In this document: positions 8,112-15,964 of the stretch, piece by piece
Layout of the letters: every line of letters begins with the position of its first letter
Numbering within the stretch: the stretch's first letter is position 1
Assembly (NCBI RefSeq): GCF_003350535.1
Contig: NZ_QQBB01000006.1
Location: 62,001-126,000 of the forward strand
Direction of reading: 5' to 3'
From: Microvirga subterranea
Lineage (GTDB): Bacteria > Pseudomonadota > Alphaproteobacteria > Rhizobiales > Beijerinckiaceae
DNA: 64,000 nt
Notes under the pieces: model-generated
Seen by the model: the letters and a program-made list of their open reading frames with translations, nothing else
The model's database searches: none
What the model was told of the DNA's origin: nothing
Program-made: the position numbers and the translations under genes

Positions 8112-9158
8112 CTACTTCGGCAGGTTCTTGACCTCGTTGTCCCACTTGGACAGCAGGCGCTTGCGCTCGTCCGAAGAGCCGTACTTGGCGAAATCGAAGT
8201 TGATCAGCTTGATCTCTTCGAGCTTGGGCGCCTGCGGAGGGATCGGCGTGCTCTTATTGGAGGGCACCTGGTAGGACTTTGCCTCGGCGCCGAGCTTCTG
8301 GGCCGCCGGGGTGAGAGCCCAGTCGTAAAACTTCTGCGCATTCTCCAGATTTTTAGCGCCCTTGATGATCGACATGGATCCGATTTCGTAACCCGTGCCC
8401 TCACAAGGAGCGACAACCTTTACCGGGGCTTTGTCCACCACCATCGTGACGATGTCATGCATGAAGGCGATGCCCGCAGTCGTTTCGCCAAGCGCCATGG
8501 CTTTCGCTGGGGCCGCGCCGGACTTGGTGTATTGATTGATGTTCTTGTGAAGAGACTTGAGGTAATCGAAGCCCTTTTCTTCACCCATCAACTGGACGAT
8601 GGTCGCAAGAAGCGTATAGGCCGTGCCGGATGAGTTCGGATCAGCTACCTGAACTTCATCCTTGAGTTTCGGGTTGAGAAGGTCGGCCCAGCATTTCGGC
8701 TCGGGAATGCCTTTGGATTTGATGAGTTCCGTGTTGTACCCGAATCCGAGAGCGCCCGAGTAGATGCCGATGGTCCGGTTCTTCGACTGCTCCCACTGGC
8801 GCACGGCCCAGTCCTGCAATTCGCCCATCTTCGGCGACTTGTACTCGACGGTGAGCCCTTCCTCGGCCGCCTGCATGTGCGGATCGCCCGTGCCGCCCCA
8901 CCAGATATCCGCACGCGGATTCGAGGCTTCTGCCTTGACCTGAGCGAAAACCTCGCCCGCACTCTTGCGGGTCATGGAAACCTTGATGCCCGTCTCGCGC
9001 TCGAAGGCGGTCGTCATGGCGCGGCACCATTCCTCCTGGACGCCGCAATACATCACGAGCGCGCCCTGGGCCTGCGCGGCGCCCGCCGACATGAAGGAGA
9101 GCGCCGCGCTGGCCCCGGCCAGCATCGTTGCGGCAATAAGGTTCTTCCGAAGTTTCAT
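8112..9158 (-). CDS. periplasmic substrate-binding protein of AfuA/FbpA type
   Basis: A 348-residue extracellular solute-binding protein. The signal peptide is MKLRKNLIAATMLAG followed by a hydrophobic stretch and an AQA-Q cleavage site near residue 31. Mature motifs include LVMYCGVQEEWCRAM, RADIWWGGTGDPHMQAAEEG and VADPNSSGTAYTLLA, typical of the Fe(III)/hexose-phosphate-binding class. The ATG at 9158 is preceded by GGGAGGAT, which decides the start; the open frame continues upstream but is not coding. It is the first gene of the importer proper. A phosphatase-family gene upstream hints at a phosphorylated organic substrate rather than iron. Confidence 0.93.
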   Translation of the reverse strand: MKLRKNLIAATMLAGASAALSFMSAGAAQAQGALVMYCGVQEEWCRAMTTAFERETGIKVSMTRKSAGEVFAQVKAEASNPRADIWWGGTGDPHMQAAEEGLTVEYKSPKMGELQDWAVRQWEQSKNRTIGIYSGALGFGYNTELIKSKGIPEPKCWADLLNPKLKDEVQVADPNSSGTAYTLLATIVQLMGEEKGFDYLKSLHKNINQYTKSGAAPAKAMALGETTAGIAFMHDIVTMVVDKAPVKVVAPCEGTGYEIGSMSIIKGAKNLENAQKFYDWALTPAAQKLGAEAKSYQVPSNKSTPIPPQAPKLEEIKLINFDFAKYGSSDERKRLLSKWDNEVKNLPK

Positions 9159-9352
9159 CGATATCCTCCCGTTCTGGTTCAATTTTGTTTTTCTTGGCTG
9201 GCTAAGCTCCAACCATTGTGACTGCGGGTCAAGGGCCCCCGCTTCGGATTCAGGTGCGGCTTTGGGATGATGGGGAACGGTCCGCTCGCCGGCGACCGAT
9301 GCCTCCCCCGGTCCGGCTGCCCCGTGCGGAAGCCCACATGCCTGAAGTTGCA

Positions 9353-10148
9353 TCAGGGCTCCTTGGCGATGCCGGTCGCGGCCACCAGCGTCTCGGCCAG
9401 TTCCGGCGTGCAGGCGAGAATGGGGTTGCCTTTGCGCAATCCATCCTTGGCCAGGAAGTTGTTGGTCCAGCCCCCGGCCTCCTCGATGATCAGGAGGCCT
9501 GCGAGCGCGTCCCAGGAATTGATGTGCAACTCGCAATAGGCGTCGATCCGACCGTCAGCCACATAGGCGAGGCCCAGGGTTCCCGATCCGGCCCGCCGGA
9601 CGTTGGCGCCGGCCACCTTCAGGTTTTCCACAAGGCTGACGTAAGGATGATGGGCCAGCCGCGTCGACCAGCCGGCCTCCACAGTGGCGCTGCGGATGTC
9701 CGCCAGGCCGCTGGTGCGGATCGGAAGGCCGTTGAGGAAGGCTCCTTTGCCGCGCTGCGCCATGTAGAGCTCGTGGTGCATGACGTCGTAGATCACGCCG
9801 ATTTCCCGGCCGGTTGTCCCGGACGAACGCGATGGAGATCGCGAAATGCGGGATGCCGCGGGCGAAGTTCGCCGTCCCGTCGATGGGATCGACCACCCAG
9901 ACGTCCCGGTCGAAGGAGCCGCCGCCTTCCTCGCCGAAGAAGGAATCATCGGGGAAGAGCTCGCCCAAACGGCTCCGGACCATCTCCTCGACCTCCGAGT
10001 CGGTCGCCGTCAGAAAGTCCTGATGCCCCTTGAAGTCCGGAAGCTGCGACCGCGGCCGCTCCAGAAAGCGCCGGCGGGCCAGCGTCCCGGCATCCCGGGC
10101 GATGGCGCAGGCTGCCACCAGTCTCGTGTCCAAACCCTCTGTCGTCAT
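9353..10148 (-). pseudogene. inositol-monophosphatase-family gene, single frameshift
   Basis: The two halves of an IMPase-superfamily phosphatase lie in different frames. The N-terminal half has the metal-binding FFGEEGGG and DPIDGTANFARG motifs and runs in frame to ISIAFVRDNRP. The C-terminal half resumes as EIGVIYDV and carries the third metal motif, WDALAGLLIIEEAGGW. Removing one base from the CCC run at 9805-9807 (GGG on the coding strand) restores a continuous protein of about 264 residues with no other defect. It is therefore either a very recent mutation or an assembly error. The ATG at 10148 has GGGAGG upstream. It lies 194 bp ahead of the importer binding-protein gene on the same strand. 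Confidence 0.85.
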
Positions 10149-10349
10149 GGCCCAGCTCGCCTCCCGGATCAAAATGCCTCTTTCTTTGTTATCAGGCCGT
10201 CATGCTTGCTCGTTCACGATGGCTCCTCGAGCATCGTGCCGTTCACGGGAAGAACGATGTCACTCAGGCCACAGAAATTGATCCTTTATTAGCCGGCTCC
10301 AATCAACTAGGCTTTTGTCACAAACCGCAGGAATCCTACCCACCCCTCG

Positions 10350-10775
10350 ATGCCCCGAACCCTAAAAGAACGACACAGCCAGGTCGCAGCGCTCCCATTC
10401 CGGATCAAGGACGGCAAGGTCGAGGTTCTTCTCGTGACGTCACGAGAGACCAAGCGCTGGCTCATTCCCAAGGGTTGGCCCATGAAGGGCAAGAAGCCTC
10501 ACAAGGCGGCCGCGCAGGAGGCCGTGGAGGAAGCGGGGGTCAAAGGCGAGATCAAGCAGAAGCCCCTCGGCCACTACGACTACTGGAAGCGACGCGCATC
10601 CCATTTCGACCTGTGCCGGGTCGACGTCTACCCGCTCGAGGTGTCGAAGCAGCTCAGCTCGTGGCGGGAGAAAGGCCAGCGCGACGCCCGCTGGTTCGAG
10701 GTCGAGGAGGCCGCTCACCAGGTTCTGGAGCCGGCCTTGGCCGAGCTGATCCGCAGCCTTCCCGAGCACGTCTGA
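10350..10775 (+). CDS. Nudix hydrolase, DIPP-like
   Basis: A 141-residue Nudix-fold hydrolase. The region RWLIPKGWPMKGKKPHKAAA followed by QEAVEEAGV corresponds to the Nudix box. The REUxEE core reads QEAVEEAG, and the first conserved Glu is replaced by Lys. These substitutions are common in the rhizobial subgroup resembling diphosphoinositol-polyphosphate phosphohydrolases. The two remaining Glu of EE should still bind metal. It probably cleaves a nucleoside-diphosphate-linked or polyphosphate substrate. It is divergent from the phosphatase pseudogene. Confidence 0.88.
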   Translation: MPRTLKERHSQVAALPFRIKDGKVEVLLVTSRETKRWLIPKGWPMKGKKPHKAAAQEAVEEAGVKGEIKQKPLGHYDYWKRRASHFDLCRVDVYPLEVSKQLSSWREKGQRDARWFEVEEAAHQVLEPALAELIRSLPEHV

Positions 10776-10917
10776 CGCGGTGCCCACGACGGGGTAGCGC
10801 ATCGAATTTTTAAGCCTCCCAGGGAACGCAACGTCCGCCGGAAGTCTTTTCCTCACGGAATGAGGCTCGGGCGAAAGCTCGGCCGTTTTTGTCCCGTTCA
10901 GTCGAGGAGAGGTTTTC

Positions 10918-12093
10918 ATGAAGGCGCTGCGCTGGCATGGAAAGGGTGACATTCGTTGCGAGACGGTTCCCGATCCCGAGATCGAGCACCCCCGCGACGC
11001 GATCATCAAGGTGACCAGCTGCGCCATCTGCGGCTCGGATCTGCATCTCTACAATCACTTCATGCCGGGCATGAAGAAGGGCGATATCGTCGGCCATGAG
11101 TTCATGGGCGAGGTGGTCGAGGTTGGGCAGGATGCGAAGAGCGCCCTCAAGGTTGGCGATCGGGTGGTCGTGCCATTCACGATCATCTGCGGCGAGTGCG
11201 ACCAGTGCAAACGTGGGAACTTTTCGGTCTGCGAGCGCACCAACCGCAACGCCGAACTGGCCGCGACTGCTTTTGGCCATACGACCGCAGGCCTGTTCGG
11301 GTATACGCATCTGACCGGCGGCTATCCGGGTGGGCAAGCGGAATACGTCCGGGTGCCGTATGCGGACAAGACGCACATCAAGATCCCGGACGGCCTGACC
11401 GACGAGCAGGTGCTGTTCCTCGGCGACATCTTCCCGACAGGATGGCAGGCAGCCGTCCAGTGCGACATCGAGCCGACGGATACCGTCGCGATCTGGGGCG
11501 CCGGGCCCGTGGGCCAGATGGCGATCCGCAGCGCGCTCCTTCTGGGCGCCAAGCAGGTGATCGCCATCGACCGCCTGCCGGAGCGCCTGAGCATGGCGAA
11601 GGCCGGCGGCGCCATCACGATCAACTTCGAGGAGGAGAGCGTCATCGAGCGCCTCAACGAACTCACGAACGGCAAGGGGCCCGAAAAGTGTATCGACTCG
11701 GTTGGCCTTGAGTCCCATGTGTCGATGAACCATCCGGACACGCTCCTCGACCGCGCCAAGCAGACCGTGATGCTGGAATCCGACCGGCCTCACGTTCTGC
11801 GTGAGATGATGTATGTCTGCCGGCCGGCCGGCGTCCTGTCGGTTCCGGGCGTCTATGGCGGTCTCGTCGACAAGATCCCGTTCGGCGCCGTCATGAACAA
11901 GGGCCTCACGATCCGCACCGGTCAGACCCATGTGAACCGCTGGACCGACGACCTCCTGCGCCGGATCCAGGAAGGCCAGATCGATCCGTCCTTCGTCATC
12001 ACCCACACGGTCGGACTCGAGCAGGGTCCCGAGATGTACGAGACTTTCCGAGACAAGAAGGACGGCTGCATCAAGGTCGTTCTCAAGCCCTAA
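10918..12093 (+). CDS. zinc-dependent alcohol dehydrogenase (formaldehyde-dehydrogenase-like)
   Basis: A 391-residue medium-chain dehydrogenase. Catalytic zinc ligands are in [11 protein letters not shown] (Cys) and GHEFMGEV (His-Glu). The structural zinc lobe is [16 protein letters not shown]. The Rossmann motif is [10 protein letters not shown] with an Asp at the end of the second strand (AIDRLPER), indicating NAD. It resembles the glutathione-independent formaldehyde dehydrogenase branch. GAGAGG lies upstream of the ATG. A membrane protein gene follows 12 bp later with its own GAGG site, so the two form an operon. Confidence 0.92.
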   Translation: MKALRWHGKGDIRCETVPDPEIEHPRDAIIKVTSCAICGSDLHLYNHFMPGMKKGDIVGHEFMGEVVEVGQDAKSALKVGDRVVVPFTIICGECDQCKRGNFSVCERTNRNAELAATAFGHTTAGLFGYTHLTGGYPGGQAEYVRVPYADKTHIKIPDGLTDEQVLFLGDIFPTGWQAAVQCDIEPTDTVAIWGAGPVGQMAIRSALLLGAKQVIAIDRLPERLSMAKAGGAITINFEEESVIERLNELTNGKGPEKCIDSVGLESHVSMNHPDTLLDRAKQTVMLESDRPHVLREMMYVCRPAGVLSVPGVYGGLVDKIPFGAVMNKGLTIRTGQTHVNRWTDDLLRRIQEGQIDPSFVITHTVGLEQGPEMYETFRDKKDGCIKVVLKP

Positions 12094-12105
12094 CGAGGTA
12101 TTGTC

Positions 12106-12678
12106 ATGGCTCATCATCGAAACCGCCGATCTGCGCAGATGTCCCGCGAGTCCGCGGACGCGCTTGCGCGAGGGCTCGGGTGGTTCAGTATCGCCCTCGG
12201 CGCCGTCGAGGTCTTCGGCGGCAAAGGCGTCGCCCGCTGGCTCGGCATGGAGCAGAACGAAAAGCTCCTGCGCGCCTATGGCGTGCGCGAGATCATGACC
12301 GGCGTCGGCATTCTCGCGTCGCGGGACCCGACCCCCTGGATCTGGGGGCGCGTGGCGGGCGATGCGCTCGATCTCGCCACACTCGGCAAGGGTCTGGCCG
12401 ATCCCAATGCGGAGCGCGACCGGGTCATCATGGCGACCGGCGCCGTCGCCGGCGTCACGGTGCTCGACATCATCTGCGCCAATGCGCTGACCGGACAGCC
12501 GCCGCAGTCGCGCCAGCTGCGCTGGGACTACAGCGATCGCAGCGGCTTGCCGAAACCTGCCATGCAGATGCGCGGTGCGGCCAGCGACTTCCAGGCGCCG
12601 CGGGACATGCGCATTCCCGATGCGTTGCGTCCCTACACGCAGCCGCAGGGGAACGAGTTCCCGCGGCCGTCCATGTAA
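12106..12678 (+). CDS. predicted membrane protein associated with the zinc dehydrogenase
   Basis: A 190-residue protein with three or four hydrophobic stretches: LGWFSIALGAVEVFGG, REIMTGVGILAS, the WIWGRVAGDALDLATL region, and MATGAVAGVTVLDIICA. A polar, proline-rich tail of about 55 residues follows. GAGG sits 8 bp before the ATG and the gap to the dehydrogenase is 12 bp. I recall similar small membrane proteins next to zinc dehydrogenases in rhizobia, but I know no proven function. Its tight linkage suggests a joint role in stress or aldehyde metabolism. Confidence 0.75.
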   Translation: MAHHRNRRSAQMSRESADALARGLGWFSIALGAVEVFGGKGVARWLGMEQNEKLLRAYGVREIMTGVGILASRDPTPWIWGRVAGDALDLATLGKGLADPNAERDRVIMATGAVAGVTVLDIICANALTGQPPQSRQLRWDYSDRSGLPKPAMQMRGAASDFQAPRDMRIPDALRPYTQPQGNEFPRPSM

Positions 12679-12741
12679 GCAGACCGAGCAAACCAAGGAA
12701 CGGGTCCCGCTCCATGGGGCTCATCCGAGGCTCGTTGAGCA

Positions 12742-12787
12742 AGCGCATCGTGCGGAAGGCCTGGTCCCCTTTTCCGCACGATGCGCT
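12742..12787. repeat. dispersed palindromic repeat (16-bp arms)
   Basis: A perfect inverted repeat with arms AGCGCATCGTGCGGAA and TTCCGCACGATGCGCT around a 14-nt loop. Long GC-rich palindromes with an inner CGGAA...TTCCG core are scattered intergenically in many Hyphomicrobiales genomes. This looks like one copy, here placed just before the DUF488 start. It may also act as a terminator for the gene upstream. Confidence 0.6.
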
Positions 12788-12798
12788 ACCATGCCCAC

Positions 12799-13245
12799 AT
12801 GACAAAACAGATCTTCACCATCGGCTACGAGGGAGCGGACATGGACCGCTTCCTCACCGTTCTTCAGGATGCCGGCGTCGCGACGCTCGCCGACGTGCGC
12901 GCGGTGGCGCTGTCGCGCAAGCGCGGGTTCTCCAAGTCTTCCTTACGCGAGGCGCTCGCCGGTCGGGATATCGGCTACGAGCATTTCCGCTCGCTCGGCA
13001 CGCCCAAGGAGGGGCGGCAGGCTGCGCGGGCAGGGGACGGCGAGCTGATGCGCCGCATCTTCTGCCAGGAGGTGCTGGACACGCCGCAGGGGCAGGAATC
13101 CTTCGAGGAACTGGCGACCCTTGCGGATGCCCGGCCGATCTGCCTGCTCTGCTTCGAACGCGACCCCACGAATTGCCACCGTCGCGTCCTTTCCGAGCGC
13201 CTGGCCCGGCGGGGCTGGAGCGTGGTGGACTTGGCCGTTCCGTAA
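12799..13245 (+). CDS. DUF488 family protein
   Basis: A 148-residue member of the DUF488 family. The N-terminal FTIGYEG and the C-terminal ICLLCFERDPTNCHRRVLSE (with paired Cys and the CHR core) are the family signature. LADVRAVALSRKRGFSKSSL also fits. The biochemical role of the family is not established. I choose the ATG at 12799 because an upstream in-frame ATG at 12781 lies inside the right arm of the palindrome. Neither start has a good ribosome-binding site. Confidence 0.85.
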   Translation: MTKQIFTIGYEGADMDRFLTVLQDAGVATLADVRAVALSRKRGFSKSSLREALAGRDIGYEHFRSLGTPKEGRQAARAGDGELMRRIFCQEVLDTPQGQESFEELATLADARPICLLCFERDPTNCHRRVLSERLARRGWSVVDLAVP

Positions 13246-13318
13246 GGTCTCTTGACAAGCGGCGCTCATCACAATCAGGTGCCTGCCGATAAGGCCCGAA
13301 GGTGGAGCGCGTGAAGAG

Positions 13319-13861
13319 ATGGGTGCGATTGTCACGGCCGTCAGCAGCAGCGCTTCCCATTCGTTCGGCAAGAGGAACCAGCTCAGCATCCGCCTCCTGG
13401 CCGGGCTGGGTGTCGCTGGTGATGCGCACGCGGGAGAGACGGTGAAGCACCGGTCCCGGGTGGCGAAGGACCCGACCCAGCCCAATCTGCGGCAGGTCCA
13501 CCTGATCCATGGCGAGTTGCATGACGAGCTGAACGCAGCGGGATTTAACGTCGGCGCCGGCGAGATGGGCGAGAACATCACCACGCGCGGCATCGACCTC
13601 CTCGGCCTGCCGGAAGGCGCGCGCCTGCACATCGGCGATGCCGCGACCATCGAGGTGACGGGCCTTCGCAATCCCTGCGTCCAGATCGATCGCTTCCGGA
13701 AGGGCATGATGAAGGCCGTTCTCGGTCGGGACGCCCAAGGCAACCTCGTGCGCAAGTCCGGCGTGATGGGGATCGTCCTTGCGGGTGGCGACGTGAGCCC
13801 CGGCGATGCGATTCGCGTGGAGCTTCCGGACGGGCCGCATCGGCCGCTCGCCTGCGTCTGA
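13319..13861 (+). CDS. MOSC domain-containing protein
   Basis: A 180-residue single-domain MOSC protein. The conserved cysteine is in VTGLRNPCVQIDRF near residue 120, with GEMGENITTRGIDLLGLPEG upstream and GVMGIVLAGGDVSPGDAI downstream. MOSC proteins are predicted sulfur carriers or transferases linked to molybdenum cofactor use, or to reduction of N-hydroxylated compounds (YiiM/YuaD group). No molybdoenzyme gene lies nearby, so the specific role is open. Confidence 0.88.
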   Translation: MGAIVTAVSSSASHSFGKRNQLSIRLLAGLGVAGDAHAGETVKHRSRVAKDPTQPNLRQVHLIHGELHDELNAAGFNVGAGEMGENITTRGIDLLGLPEGARLHIGDAATIEVTGLRNPCVQIDRFRKGMMKAVLGRDAQGNLVRKSGVMGIVLAGGDVSPGDAIRVELPDGPHRPLACV

Positions 13862-13882
13862 GCGTGGGGCTCTCGCTTCTGG

Positions 13883-13912
13883 TTGCCAAGCCCGCGTGAA
13901 TGAGTTACCTAT
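13883..13912 (+). promoter_or_regulatory. candidate sigma-70-type promoter
   Basis: TTGCCA at 13883-13888 and TACCTA at 13906-13911 are separated by 17 bp. They lie 33 bp before a short ORF with a strong ribosome-binding site and upstream of the ABC exporter gene. The assignment rests on spacing and -35 similarity only. Confidence 0.35.
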
Positions 13913-13944
13913 GCGTGGGTTTGTTTTCAGAGAGGGAGGAGCGC

Positions 13945-13992
13945 ATGGCGATCAAATGCTTGCTGAACACCCCTCCCGCGTCCGCGCGCTAG
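13945..13992 (+). CDS. 15-codon small ORF, possible leader peptide
   Basis: The ATG is preceded by GAGGGAGGAGCGC, the best Shine-Dalgarno sequence in this stretch. The encoded peptide MAIKCLLNTPPASAR ends in TAG. Eleven bases later comes a perfect 7-bp hairpin (GCGGGAC / GTCCCGC, 14003-14022). The ABC exporter gene starts at 14136. The arrangement of promoter, short ORF, hairpin and operon resembles a translational leader, but no codon bias for one amino acid is seen, so function is a guess. Confidence 0.35.
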   Translation: MAIKCLLNTPPASAR

Positions 13993-14135
13993 GCCGGACG
14001 AAGCGGGACAGAGACGTCCCGCACCCTTGAACCCGATTTCCATTCGACGAGCGGCATTCGACGCCTTCTAGGACCGTCATCCAGACCGCTCCTCTGCATC
14101 CAGGAGAGGTCCGCCCCGGGCGGCCTGCTCATCCC

Positions 14136-15947
14136 ATGACTCGAGAGACCAAGAGCGGGGACACGACCCGCGACGTGTTGCGATTCACCTTCCGGCATTG
14201 GCGCGACCAGCCGCGCTACGTCGCGCTCATCGTGGCCGCCATGATGACGTCGACGCTGGCCGACGTGTTCATGCCCGTCTTCGCCGGGCAGCTGGTCGAC
14301 GCCATCACGGTCGGCGCGGCCGAGCGCGACGCGGCTCTCCGCGTGGCCCTGATGGCGTTCGCCTTCATGACGGGGCTCGGCCTCGTGACGATCGTCATGC
14401 GGCACCTGGCCTTCTACGGCATCGTGGAGCTGACGCTGCGGGTCATGAACCGCGTGGCGCAGGATGCCTTCGCGCGCGTGCAGCGTTTCTCGACCGACTG
14501 GCACGCCAACAGCTTCGCCGGCTCGACCGTGCGCAAGATCACGCGCGGCATGTGGGCCCTCGACCTGATGCACGACACGCTCCTGCTCGCCCTCCTGCCG
14601 TCGCTGGTCGTGCTCGTCGGATCGATGGTCGTGCTCGGGCTGCACTGGCCCGTCATGGGACTGGTCGTCGCCATCGGCACCGTGACCTTCATCGTCATGA
14701 CGGCCTTCCTTGCCACGCGCTACGTCGCGCCGGCTGCGCGCCTCGCGAATGCCTGGGACACGAAGGTCGGCGGCACGCTCGCGGATGCTTTGAGCTGCAA
14801 CGCGGTCGTGAAAGCCTTCGGGGCCGAGCGGCGGGAGGACTCGCGCCTGTCGCGGGTTCTCGACAAGTGGCAGAGCCGGACCCGGCGCGTCTGGCAGCGC
14901 GGCACGAACAGCGGCACGGTGCAGTTCATCGCGCTGCTCGCCATCCGGGCCGCCATCATCGGCACCGCGCTCTGGCTCTGGTGGAACGGTCAGGCGACGC
15001 CGGGCGATCTGGCTTACGTGCTCACGACCTATTTCGTGATCCACGGCTACCTGCGCGACGTCGGCATGCACATCAACAACCTGCGCCGCTCGGTGAACGA
15101 CATGGAGGAACTCGTCGAGATCCATCGCGAGCCCTTCGGCGTCGTCGACCGGCCGGGAGCGGCGCCGATCCGGATCAGGCAGGGCGAGATCGCATTCGAT
15201 CATGTGGACTTCCATTACGCGGGCCACGAGACGCCGCTCTATAGCGACCTGTCGCTCACGATCCGGGGCGGCGAGCGCGTCGGGCTGGTGGGGCCGTCTG
15301 GCTCCGGCAAGACGACGCTCGTCAAGCTGATCCAGCGGCTCTACGACCTGAGCGGAGGCGCCATCCGGATCGACGGCCAGGACATCGCTGCGGCACAGCA
15401 GGCTTCGCTCCGCTCCCAGATCGCCATCGTGCAGCAGGAGCCGATCCTGTTCCATAGGACGCTCGCCGAGAACATCGCCTATGCGCGTCCGGGCGCCGGC
15501 ATGGCGGAGATCGAGCGTGCGGCGCGGCTCGCCAACGCGCACGACTTCATCATGCGCCTGCCAAAGGGCTACGGAACGCTCGTGGGCGAGCGCGGCGTGA
15601 AGCTGTCGGGCGGCGAGCGCCAGCGCGTGGCGATCGCGCGTGCCTTCCTGGCCGATGCGCCGATCCTGATCCTGGACGAGGCGACCTCCGCACTCGATTC
15701 GGAGTCGGAGGTGCTGATCCAGCAGGCCATGGAGCGGCTCATGGAGGGGCGCACCTCCATCGTGATCGCGCATCGGCTCTCGACCGTGCGCGCCCTCGAC
15801 CACATCCTGGTCTTCGACACGGGCCGAATCGTGGAGGAGGGCTCGCACGAGACTCTCTATCGCAAAGGCGGGCTCTACCGCCGCCTCTGCGATCACCAGG
15901 GGCTCAAGTTCACGCGCGGTCGCGGAGTCGGCCTCGCGGCGGAGTAG
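14136..15947 (+). CDS. ABC exporter, fused membrane and ATPase domains
   Basis: A 603-residue half-transporter of the multidrug/lipid exporter class. The six-helix membrane domain covers roughly residues 25-310. The nucleotide-binding domain follows with Walker A GPSGSGKTT (about residue 386), signature LSGGERQRVAIARAF (about 489), Walker B ILILDEATSALD (about 508) and the H-loop IAHRLSTV. It should work as a homodimer in the inner membrane. The substrate is unknown. A possible leader ORF lies upstream. Confidence 0.93.
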   Translation: MTRETKSGDTTRDVLRFTFRHWRDQPRYVALIVAAMMTSTLADVFMPVFAGQLVDAITVGAAERDAALRVALMAFAFMTGLGLVTIVMRHLAFYGIVELTLRVMNRVAQDAFARVQRFSTDWHANSFAGSTVRKITRGMWALDLMHDTLLLALLPSLVVLVGSMVVLGLHWPVMGLVVAIGTVTFIVMTAFLATRYVAPAARLANAWDTKVGGTLADALSCNAVVKAFGAERREDSRLSRVLDKWQSRTRRVWQRGTNSGTVQFIALLAIRAAIIGTALWLWWNGQATPGDLAYVLTTYFVIHGYLRDVGMHINNLRRSVNDMEELVEIHREPFGVVDRPGAAPIRIRQGEIAFDHVDFHYAGHETPLYSDLSLTIRGGERVGLVGPSGSGKTTLVKLIQRLYDLSGGAIRIDGQDIAAAQQASLRSQIAIVQQEPILFHRTLAENIAYARPGAGMAEIERAARLANAHDFIMRLPKGYGTLVGERGVKLSGGERQRVAIARAFLADAPILILDEATSALDSESEVLIQQAMERLMEGRTSIVIAHRLSTVRALDHILVFDTGRIVEEGSHETLYRKGGLYRRLCDHQGLKFTRGRGVGLAAE

Positions 15948-15964
15948 GCCGCGGCGGGCTCCTC

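Noticed and set aside
13989..15896. A 635-codon antisense frame over the ABC exporter
   Set aside because: His/Arg-rich composition with no fold signature; the sense frame is a complete exporter.
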